The notes under the pieces: model-generated
Databases searched by the model: none
Seen by the model: only the letters and a program-made list of their open reading frames with translations
What the model was told of the DNA's origin: nothing
Position numbers and translations under genes: made by a program
Shown: one piece after another, positions 40,701 to 52,700 of the stretch
Numbering within the stretch: position 1 is the first letter of the stretch
How the letters are laid out: every line of letters begins with the position of its first letter
Assembly (NCBI GenBank): GCA_030248225.1
Contig: JASANE010001800.1
Location: 22,952 to 86,951, forward strand
Length of the DNA: 64,000 nt
From: Trileptium ribeirensis
Lineage: Eukaryota > Nematoda > Enoplea > Enoplida > Thoracostomopsidae
Direction of reading: 5' to 3'

Positions 40701-43700
40701 AAGTTATTTTTAATGCATTTTAAATGCACTATACCTTCATTTCTTCCATCATCTGTTTTACTATATATATATAAATTTCGAAGACCAGGTTCCGGTTCCG
40801 GATCCGGTTTAAATGAACGGTTCCGGTTGCTGGTTCCGGTTCCGGTAAATTTCGGTTCCGGTTATTCCCTGACAAATAGAGAATGGAAATACAACAAGTC
40901 GTGCCGCCTAAAAGTGTAACGTTGCAATACCGTTATCTTAGATAATCTATGTATTTTTATGCTTCAAGAAAGCAATTGTCACTGTAGTAATTATTCCAGG
41001 TAGAGGTAACAAAATCGACTAATTATCAACTACCATTAGGCGTTTATTGCACTAAATTCGAGAAAAATAAACAATTTTTGTACCAAATCCACAGCCTTAT
41101 AGAAAACAAGCAGAGTCCATTTTGTTATTTTGCCGAAAAGATGTAGTCAATTGTCTTTACAGTCCAAGAATTTTTACTATAGTCGGGGTTTCGACGACCT
41201 ATAGTTTAGTATATTTATTATCCCAAGCAGAATTCCGTTAATTTCCATTACCGCAGCTCATGTCTTGTGGCAGAATTAAAACAATTGTGTACTGATTAAT
41301 ATCTCCAGTTTATCAATTGCATCAATTATGAATTATGGTCAGTAGTAAAATAGCAAAAACTACAAAAAATAAAATGTAATTCAACGAAATAGAGACAGTG
41401 CAAAAGAAAGTCTTTCCTAGTGCGTATAACAGGAATTTCTTCCAGCCCATTCTCTTCTTGACTGGCTTGCATTAAATAGATAATTTGACTGTGGTTGAAT
41501 GCATACCTTTCACTTATGACTTAGAAAAGAGTAAGAAATATAATGTTGATAGTAATAACAATAATAAAATGGATAACATTAAGCGAGACAGGTATCTGCT
41601 TTTGACATAAGACAGTCAGATCTTCGTTTTTAATATAGTTGTAGCAAAACAAATCCTTATTGTGGAGAGCAGATGTCGTGTTCGTTATGCAAGGATACAG
41701 ATGCCGAAAGCATGCTCATTTCGAAACTCCACATTTTGACGTAATAATTTCGTATAGCACACCAAATCCGAAATCCAATGACTAAGCAAGCAGCACTTTG
41801 CCCTTTACATAAACTCTATATAATTTGGTTGCCTAATGCGACGTAATTAGAGCAGGAATTTTTCATAATAACCTGCAGGAGTTTGTTAAATCAAAGCCAG
41901 GTCGATGCTTGTAGCAGCTATTTTACACATCCAGAAGTCTGTGGGATACGTTTGTATTAAACCGGTCCAACTCGGTAACAGAGCATGGCTTACGCAGAAA
42001 TACTTAAGGTATGCTTGGCTAACATAAATTGCGTCAAGCAGCCGCCAGTGCGCTTGCTAACTTGGTAAACCAGTCTAAATTGAAGTAAACTAACGTTATC
42101 TGCAACGCAGCTAGAAACTGCTTTCTTGGCAATAAACTGTATTTATTGAAACTGTGCGAGCAGCATCACAGTGTGTTTCATTTATAACATTCTGATTAGA
42201 AAGTTATCACCATGATCTAACTGCCGGGCACTGTTTGTCCAACGGTAGCCTAAACAGTGTCTCTGACCACTGATCAGAAAATTACCTTTTATTTATTATT
42301 TTTTCTTAGAACCATATAAACCAATAATTTTAAGTTTCCTACAGAAGAACATGTAACAAACGTATGTGTAGTAAAGGGAGGCGACTGGAGACAGAGCGAA
42401 AGTATGTATTCTACCACGGTCCAAGCTTTGTAAGCACATTCCATTTGACACAGTATGCGCAATGGTGTATAGTGGAAGACATGTTTTGCTCTGAATGTCA
42501 AAAAACTCAGGTAAATTTAAAATGACCCCGGCAACTATCCTACTTGCATTTTGGATTAAAATTTGTTACGGAATGCTTTTTGATCAATTGAAATTCGTTG
42601 TAAAACTGTTTGCGAACACAGCGCTCGCGATTGAAATCCAAACATTTTGTGTTCCCGAAAATTGAAGTAAAATTACTCAAATGTTTGAGAACGAAAATGT
42701 GCCGATTTGATTGTGACGTCACTTTTGTATTAAATTTGGTCGCGAACACTGTATAATCCAAATTTGAATGGTAACACATTAGGGAACAGAATTTCTGCAA
42801 ACTTAAATCGCCAAAATTCTGTTCGAACACAAGATCTAATTTCTGGCAGTTGAATTTGATTTCGCCAATTTTCGGTTAGAGAAAAACCGATTGAAATTAA
42901 GCCTGTTTTCCGTAACATGGGTTTGCGATTCGATATCGGTAATGACAGAATAGGATGGTTGGCGGGGTTACCTTAAGTTTACTCACGCATAACCTGTAAC
43001 CGGTTTATTAGGGTCGGAATTCTGACATTAAAGCTGGTAATGGCGAAATGTTCATTGTGTACTGAGCCACGCTGTATCTGAATTAATTAGCATGTCTCAT
43101 CACAGACTCCCCAAACGTGGTAATTGTGATACGCAAGTGATCAGTTTAATTAATTTCGAGTAAACAAATATATAAATTCTACTTTGACTACGGCGGCTCA
43201 ACCACAAAGGCATTTGCCGTACACCATTCCCAATATTGAACGGATTTCAACGGTTCAATTTGAAATGTTGGTGTTTCACTGTATCACAGCAGTGCTTTTG
43301 TATTAATGATATAGGGTACAGTCCGACAAAAGTCGAAATCAATGTCACATCTTGTGCCAAAAATACGGATTGGGAACACAGTGGTACGCATGTTCTCACA
43401 GGAGTGTCGTAATATAGGGTATTTGTTTATAAAATGTATATATACATATAAAACATAGGCATGTATGCCTCCCTACGATCGTGTCAAAATCGTGAGAAAA
43501 CTGCTAATATCAACTTCACATTCATAAACTGCGGAGTGGTATTTCATTTGTAACTATAACTGGAAGAATTAAATTGAATTTGTTTTTTTACTGTTATAAA
43601 TCGTTTTATAATACAGGTGTTTTCTTTAATTTTTTTACCTTTGCAATGCCTTTGCAAATTTTACCTAATGGAATATTTTACAAACATAAAAAGTTTGAAC

Positions 43701-46700
43701 ACCCTGATATCGCTTTGTCCCTCCTCCCCTGAATTTGGAATGATCCCCCAACATGGAAGTCTGACAGCGTGTATGTAGCAATACCCATAAATATTTTTGC
43801 GCTAATCATCACTTCTAATTTACCCTGCACGTTATGCTTTTTCAATACCGGCTGGCATTTTTACACAATATTTATGATTAGCTTTTTTTCTGAAGAAAAC
43901 TCCTGTATAGTATTGTCAAGAGTATAGACGAAACCCTTAACAAGAGTCGTGACATCCTTGACACTCGTGTCACGATACTTTACGTATTTTTGTGTCAACA
44001 AAAGTTGGGAGGATGCAATAGAAGTGGGAAGTTGGCCCTCCTCCAATCTGTGGGACAAAATTATGCAAAAATCGACTGGGTCAACCCGACGAATTGAACC
44101 CCTGTTATAACGTTTTGTGTTAGCGTCACACTCTTCTTCGAACTTTCAACATAGATTTTTGATATTATATGCTTGGTGGCTCCTGGAGAAGTCTTGACGA
44201 TGTGTTTTAAGAACGATAGAAGCAGCCGCATAAGTATATTATACATCCTCGCGCAGGGAATGCAAATATAAAAATAATAAAAAGTCGCATAATTGAATTT
44301 GTGTATAAAAATTAAGCTTGTCGAGATTCTAAAATATTGTGTAAAAGCACATGACTGACGAGCTGACTGACAAACAAGACAGATCAGATATATGTATATA
44401 TACAATTGTACAGTACGGTACCGAAACGAAGACATGCTAATAATAATAACTAACTAGATATGCCGACGGAATTGTGATTCGTTTTGCGACTGTAGTAGTA
44501 CTAGCGTCAGCTGTAGTAGGTAGTCGGTTTGTTCTTGCTCTTAGTTAGCACTGCGTTTCCTTGGTCGTGTGTGGCTTAAACGACGACGATGCCGCTGTCG
44601 AATGATAGAACTAGTCGTCGGTGAGCGAAGCGCTATCCCAGCCTTTGATTGAACCGTTCGACTGGGCTGCTGTACTACACGGCTCCGTCTTTATTGCCGT
44701 ACTAAGCTAATTTTTTGTCTTTTTAACCTAATAATGGCGCTCGGGAAGGACACAACGAAACAGATTCGTCAACGATTGTGCGCGTGGGTCGAATAAGCCA
44801 AAGAAGATGTAATACAGTGGTATCTCCGGTGATACAGTGAATAACCGAATAAATCCAGATTTTTTGCTATAAGGTAATATAGAAACATTATTTTATACTA
44901 CATTTATTTAATTGCAGTTACCCATAGTAATAGTATATAACAGACCTCTAGCTAGTTATAATTGTGCCGATTGTGTGTGGCTGAACAGATAAATCTGTTA
45001 GCTCGGTTTATCGTTAAGAAAAAACTAAAAGCTCGAATTTTTACAAAAGAAACACGAAACTTGCATCCAATATATCCTTAAGTTACAAATTCATGGCGTA
45101 ATACAGTTGACAAGACCTAATAAATATTTTTGTCATTTGTGTGTGGGAATAAAAAGATTACATTTTGAGATATGGTCTATTTGATATTCCCGTGGGCTTT
45201 TAAGATTCAAATAATACGATTTGCAGACATTGCCGCTTCATAATATAATAATCTGTGTAATAGCATTGTAGAGGTGACAATTTCGGCGGGCAGCCCGGCA
45301 CAGCCAAAAATGAGTACTTTTGGTTTATGAACCACACTCACAGCGATAAAGATGTATCTGCGTTTAATTCGTATCGCCGCAATAGGTTGTTCTAGGTTGT
45401 TACGGCCATTTATAATGAAGTTTTCATACAATCGTTCTGAATATCATGATAGTATATTTATGATATATTACAACACAAAATAAAATAGTACAGTTATAAT
45501 ACTTGCTGCACGTAAGATTTCGAATAGTTGAAAAAGCTTCTCACTTTGTCAACAAATTAAGAACCTACCAACCTTTGAGCGTAATCAATTTGAACAATAG
45601 TGAAATTCTTTATGCAAATATTTTGAAAACGGTTTTAACAAAAACAATTTAGTTATTTTTAAAATGTGTAGGTACATAGTATTTAGAGTACGTTTAAAGA
45701 ACGTAACGCAGTAGGTCGCTTTTGATATTGCTTGGAGTTAGTCGCTACACTGTACATAATAACGCCAAACTGAAACACAGTGGTTCGTTCTGAATCGAAT
45801 GTTACACAACAAATTAGAGATTCTAATTTAAGGATAAAAATATCAATCACGAGTAAAGCTTGTTGCAATTCGATGTAAAAAATTATTCTAAATTATTGTC
45901 TATTATGTATATTTTTAACCCTACTTGAGTAGTGAACGGGTTTTATGAGTAGCTACGGGCAACTTTGTAAATAAAACGAAATGGAAGCAACAAAGAGCCG
46001 GATTTTCAAGCTCAGACTAGCTAGGCTCCTATAGAACCGCGTCTTGTTCGGATTGGCGTTGCCAGTGGCAAACCATTTTCGGCTTAGCTTTTAAAGTCAA
46101 CATGTTGTTGATTTGAGAGCGTTTAAGATCCGGATTGAGGTATTGTCGGTCTGTTATTGCTGTTGGCATAGTATTGTACTATACACCGCATGAAATAATT
46201 ATGATTGTTCTTTTAGAAAAGGGCTTTTAAGAGTCGATCTCTTCTTTTCTAGATGCCATTGGATCAGTTGGTCTCTCACTCACAGGCAGTTCCTAGGCTT
46301 GTCTCGGGTCTAGAGCCGAGTCGAGCCTTGATCCAAAACTCGCAGCGTAAAACCAATGTAGACAAAACAAGAATCAGCACTTGCTTGATAAAGTGGTAGT
46401 ATATAATCAATGGTACAACAAAAGCAACTGCAAAAACGAGTAAGCGCTCGACTAGGCTTTTTACATAAACCCAATTAAGTCTGAGAAACCTGTATATATT
46501 GGCTTGTTGTCGCTTTAAAGTTTATTATACCTTATCTTCTGTTGCCATAGGGAAGTATTAAACCTTTGCTGTTTGGGTGACAAAGTTGGTAGATCTTAAA
46601 TTTGGGTACACGTCTTTGCGTTGTAGTTGCTAATACAAGGTGTCGCTTGCGCTTGGCGTTCTTTTAAATGAGCTGCAGCACAAAATTATCGCTAAGTAAA

Positions 46701-49700
46701 TAAGTGAAATAAGTGACCATTATTTTACCATAAATAACCAAATACAATCAGCCAAAAATGGTATCGCGTTATGAAACCGCAGAAGGATATCCATAGTTTA
46801 TGTGGATCTGCTACATGTATAAATTAAATGAATTTATATTTTGAAATACAACATTTTAAGATTGTGGGAAGTGGAAAGCAGGTTCGCTCACACATATGTT
46901 GTAGTGTAGATGCAAGGTTCTCAGTTCAATGAGAACAAATTTTTTTGATCTTCCATTGTTTTGCCAACAGGTCGTATTAAAGGGGAAGTGGTGACGTGCC
47001 CCGTGCAGCATTTATACTCCCCCGAAATGAAACAGAAAAGTCAAGTTCACGTTTATGTGTGATAGGTTAACACATTCATTGCCCCTCCCTGCAGAAGCTT
47101 CTGGCTACGCCCTGCATCGTCAATTAGAATTTGAAAATTGTTATAAGAAGGTTTAGTATGCTTTATGTTGTAGTCAAACAAGTTAATTACGTTTTCTAAA
47201 CGTTTGTATAATAGGCAGCTCTTATTCTTGTCTAACTAACGGATGATGATTCAACTGTATATAACACTATTATTTATTTATCTGTTAACAAAACTTAAAA
47301 GGTATGCGTTGCTGGCTGTACAATTGATTTCTGGAGGCGCTGTCCCACAGGGTTTTATAACAATATAACAACAATGGTTAAAGGATAGGTAGTGGAATTA
47401 AAACGGGTTTTAAAGGTAGATCAGAATGTTGTTTTGTAAAAGATCATTGGCAGTCGCATCTCATTCTGTATTGTAGTATTCACCAATGGAATAGCATTTC
47501 CACATAGTTGAAGCGTACTGCATATGATTTTTTGATGTACCATAATCAGAATTTTGCGGCACACCAAAGTCATCACTGTACTACATAACATAGTAAATAA
47601 GTAAGGTACTAGATTACTAAAAGTTATCGGAGCAATAGGCAAAGTATTTTATATCTTATTTATGTATACATGTATTCCAACAAAATATTTAATCAATTTA
47701 TAATAAGTATCACGTTTTAGAAAAGCTAGCTAAAATGAAATATTTGTTACTTAAACGGTAATATCAACTAATTAAATAATTAACTAATTAACATACATGA
47801 TAAAATCATAGATCTTTATAAACCTCATATTCATGAAAAGCGACATTGAGAACTCCCTAGCGCAAGAATCAGCAATATTGGGTTGATGTAAAAAATTTCA
47901 TAAAATTAACTAATTAGCATTTACGGCCAAGTTTTAGAGCTTCGGAGATGTTACATTCGTGATCAGCGACCTAGAAAACTCCCATGTGCTATTTTTTCAT
48001 TTATGAGCACTTTGAAAGTTTTCAAAAAATTAGCTAGTTAATAATTAACTAACTAATTGGCGTGTTTTTAACATCCTCTAATATTAATAAACACCAGATT
48101 CGTACTAAGCCCGACTAGATGTAGTAATAACTTTACACTAACAATTCGATGGAAAATACGCAATTTTTGTTTGAAAATGCTAAAAATAGGCTAACAAGCT
48201 TAACCAATTAGTTAATTACTAATTAACTAAAACAAAATTTTGACGAAAACTATATCTCTTCCACCTAAATTATGTTAGGAATTTCAAACAAAAAAATTAA
48301 ATCGGTCCAGTAGATATTGAGAAGTTCGACGGACGGCCGGATTGACAGTGCCGATTTTTCTCCTCTGACGAAAACAAAAACGCTTTGCTTCGCTCCGCTC
48401 AGGTATTCATAAATAAGGATTCTGAAAAAGAAAGAAATTTTAACTGCAGACGCGATACAGGAATATCGCCGTTCAATTAAATAATCCCCTAACCTGGCTA
48501 GGTCCGTAGGTATATAGAAGTTCGACGGACGGCCGGATTGACAGTGCCGATTTTTCTCTTCTGACGAAAACAAAAACGCTTCGCTCCGCTCAGGTATTCA
48601 TGAATAAAAATTCTGAAAAAGAAAAATTTTAACTGCAGACGCGATACAGGAATATCGCCGTTCAGTTAAATAATCCCCTAACTTGGCTGAGTATCTGCAC
48701 CTGCTTGTAACTTGTTTAAAATCTTTGATTTTGAAAACAACACGAATCCTAGGCTCTTTGAACTGCACCAAGAAATGCCAAGCGAATCCTTTTTATGGTG
48801 AGAACTCGAAAATTCGATTGTTGAAAAATAACTGTATATCACAGATGAAAAATATAGCTCTTTTTGCACAAAGTAATAGGTTAACTTCTGGCCAGGGGTT
48901 CCGGCTTGCATGTCGCATTAGGTGGTCTAATTGTTTGGTGTTATCGTGAGTTCAGAGTTGGGGCAGGAGGTCATATTTGGCAGCACTTTATATACATATA
49001 ATATATATACTTATATAATTTATAATGTATATATTTATCGTATATGTATCGTTTTATAGTGTCTGCGTAAGTATTACAGAATTTTGGGACTGACATGTGT
49101 AACAGACGGAGATTTGTCGAGATCAAAATTTGAGGGGTCAGACTTTTTGGGCGAAGGCGGCCAATTTATAGTTATTTACTGGACATGAGTGGTCATCCCG
49201 CCGCTCCCTGTATAGCGAACGCATCATATGAATTTCATAAGAAGCTGAGGTACGCCTTAACTAAGCTCAGGTTTTAGCAACAAATCCATCATATCCATTG
49301 AAATGTATAGGAAATTTATAATAATTGTCAATCATCGGTCGAGGCTACTACGTTGTGGCAGCAGCAATTGACAAGATATTTAGTTTTTAGTTGAAATTCT
49401 GTTAATTTGGTGGCCTATTTGCTTCCCGAACTTTGTTCATATAGTTTTACCAAGAGTTCATGATGAACCATTAAAGAAGAAGCTGACACTAGTGTTACTT
49501 TATATTATATCCCTTGTGAGATGACGTGGGCCATTTTTCACTTCAAGGGTTCATCATGAATTTTTGGTTTTACACAATAAAGTCTTCTAAAAAGTTTTCC
49601 GTGCAATTATTTAAGCTGTCGCGAAAACAATTTTTTGTCATTCAGTAAATGACAAGGAACATGCCAAAATGCAGCGTCTTCTTAACACATATAGAATTAC

Positions 49701-52700
49701 GTAGTATATACGATATATGCATAAGGCTGATGATGTGTCTCAATTTATACTAAGTATCTCTGTATAAATGAGGCTAAACTGAATTTACTTCACGGATTAC
49801 ACAACTCGCTTTCCTAAAATCAAATTAGCTACATTAGAGAAACATAGCGAAGGCAAAGTTTAAAAAGTCTGTTTGGTCGAAGAGTTTGACAACGGGTGAC
49901 AGACGAGCATGTGTGTAGCATGCTTATTTTGTTTTCTGTAAGAACACAATGGTACACAAAGTGAATGTGATTTTAAAGGATAATGAGCTTTTCCACTGCT
50001 TCGTGGCTTCGTTTGCCATAGACACATACCTGTTATATCTAATATATCTATATATTGTAAGTCTTGATTCGTAAGCCTTTTATATTAGGATATTACGCTA
50101 GGTTGTTTAAATGCATATATCCAGAAGATGAAGCCGGATCATCATTTCGGGGCTCGGTAATCCGGTCGTGTTAGTATTGATCCACGTTTTCTCTAGGACT
50201 TTACCTAGCTTCTATAGTCCGGTACAAAAAGTTCATATCACATGTAAACCGCTTGGATGTGTCTTGGAAGTCATTTTGTCGTCGCTCGAAGTCTGGTTTA
50301 TGCGAATTGCAACCAGTTTGATTATAACTTGCACATTAAAACGAACACGTACTGCTATAAATTTGCTCAAGTATCTAGATGTGCCCCTAGTCTCAGCTTA
50401 CCGCCCTTCTGTCAACTTTGAACCTTCCGGTTGGCGTCTTACTTTGATTTTAGGTCAGAGTTATCGTCGCATTGCTACGCTTACCAACTGTTGAGTTTGC
50501 TTTCTCTAGTGAAGAGCCCAGCTGGCAAATTAGAAGGCAAACACTCTGTTCTGTTGCGTTGATTACAACATAGACGATAGTTGAATTCGGAGATGGAGAA
50601 GCGCTAGCTTCGGAATCGAAGAATTCTCACTAGACCGCACTATGGTGAAAAAGATGGGCGTCCGTTTATTTTTTCTCTGTAAACAGGACTTTGTTATCTT
50701 AACGTAAACTAATATGGACGTTTTAGGGATCATGAAAACTACAATACTCTATATGTTCCTTTTGGAGGTTTTATTCCGATTCGAGCCATCCACGTCCCAC
50801 CACAGGGGGCCAAAGGGGGTACCCAGGGGTACATGGCTAAAATGGACCATTTTTTGGGTCATCTTTGCTCATAACTCGGCAACCCTTGAGCCTATTTGAA
50901 TCATTTTGATATCGAAATATGTGTCCTAGGAAGCTTTATTTATGAGTATATAATTTGTTTTGGTGGGGTCTCTATGGGGCATGGGGGATTTTAGCAAATG
51001 GGTAGATTTCCAAAATTTTGGTCAAATTTTGTCGAGGTGTAGCTATGTAACCACTCTTGCGATTCGAACGACTTTTGGTGTGTGGATAGAGCTACTACGG
51101 GGCTACCTGCTTGGACTCAACAGATTTGATGTAGGACCCTTGGGTCAATTGGTATTTGAGGCCAAATTTGGGCCCGACGCCATATATAGTCATCCGTGAC
51201 ATTACCACTTCTAACGGTATATTAATATATTTGTTGCTCAAAATAAGTTCATATGAGTTTTCTTGGGTGCTGTTTTCAAATCGTCACTGTATTTAGACGT
51301 ATCTCTTCGTGTAGAGGTAGTTATATCAATCTGTGAGACAAGGCGAGTGGTGCGAAAGGGACGAATGTCATGCGGTCTGTAGAAAATTCTGCTTATGTTT
51401 TCTGTGCTAGTTTGCTTTTGGTATGATTCTTATATATACATAGATTACATATATATGTTGTTCACTATTCGTAAGCAGTTCTGATGTAGAGTTAACCCTC
51501 TTAGGGTGCGTATTAGATATCTGCCTAGCAGTTTTGCTGCATCCATGCCTCATTGAACAGCAGATTAATAAATATTTTTTTGGTGAATTACATGTTTGGT
51601 TCGTAACAGGAATATATTTTTAATGAGTTGTTCCACTGTATGTTAACGTTACAGTTTCTTATTTCTCCGAATTCATACACTTGGCATGTCGCCAAGATCC
51701 TAGTTTTAGAACTTTCGGAAACCAAAAAATCAGTCATATATTCGGTAGCAATGTGTAGTAATGGATTGATTTGGATTTTTGCGTGTCTTTTTCTTTAGCT
51801 CACCCCAGGCCGAAATTGGTTAGCTTTGAAAATTCAGCGATGATTTTGGGAGTAAGCGATTCATCTCGACGAGCTGGTTCAGAAAATATCCATTTCGGCC
51901 AGTTTTAGAACAAAATATTTTCATATGTTTTGGTACCCCCAATTTGTAAAAAAAATTCTCGATCAATGTATAATTTTATATACCTTTCGAACTGCATTGG
52001 AGCGCTGAATCGGTTCACGGGTTAAAAACTTATCGCATCTTGTTTGAAATCCCAATACTAAGGCTAACCCTTACGTGACCCTAGACCACGGCGATTCTAT
52101 AAAATCGAAAGTGATCTTGCCCTGACTGAACCAGCTTATCGAGCTGAGTCCGAATGGTACCAAAATCATCGCGGTATCTTGTTCGGGAAGGGGGGGGCTA
52201 AAGGAAAATACACTTTTTGCGTGTTAAGTAAACAATCACAGATTAATATCGGTATTACGGTAAAACCAGACATATGTGATCAAAAACATTGTGTCGTAAC
52301 CGATTACCTCGGATTTTTGTGTGTATGTGCCACTAATTTACTGAAAAAGAGCTATGTGCGAGGAAACTAGGGAAAGAGACAACACGTAAAAGCTGTACTA
52401 TATAGTTTTTATCCTGACTAAATATAGCCTCTACCTCCTTTAGTGTCACGATACTTGATTTGATCAGACCTCCGATTCTGAACCCAATCTTTAGTTCTAT
52501 ATCGTGTCCCCGAGCCATGAGTCAGCCGTGGAACGCTTTGCAGCAGAACGCTTGGTGTCTAGGCTTCTTGGATAACTAACTGCGGCGTTGTACAATCGAT
52601 AGACTGTAGCGGCAATTATACAAAATTGCTTATATTACTTCGAGCTGAAGTGATACGTACTCTTACAATGTGTATAGTTAGATTATGGAAAATGGCACGC

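Larger units (their letters stand above)
34572..44459 (+). other. SEC31 intron 8, middle part
   Basis: Repeat-dense: AT microsatellite at 34712-34747, hAT MITE at 35173-35498, palindromic MITE at 36339-36660, hAT elements at 37626-38783, 39717-40871 and a fragment at 41850-42507, and a long-inverted-repeat element at 42525-42968. Stretches 34830-34990 (GC-rich), 35700-36330, 36670-37620, 38790-39700, 40880-41840 and 42980-44450 hold nothing I can name. Confidence 0.65.

Noticed and set aside
44090..44120. tRNA-like B box GGTTCAATTC on the minus strand
   Set aside because: No A box, no T-stem pairing and no cloverleaf around it.
44061..44435. 124-codon minus-strand open frame
   Set aside because: Low-complexity Tyr/Ile stretches from TA repeats and no recognised homology or splice structure.
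48265..48573. 102-codon minus-strand frame
   Set aside because: Spans the junction of a tandem duplication of non-coding repeat; its internal similarity is due to the duplication.
50168..50494. 108-codon plus-strand open frame
   Set aside because: No recognisable domain, no convincing codon bias, and no splice sites that would link it to SEC31.
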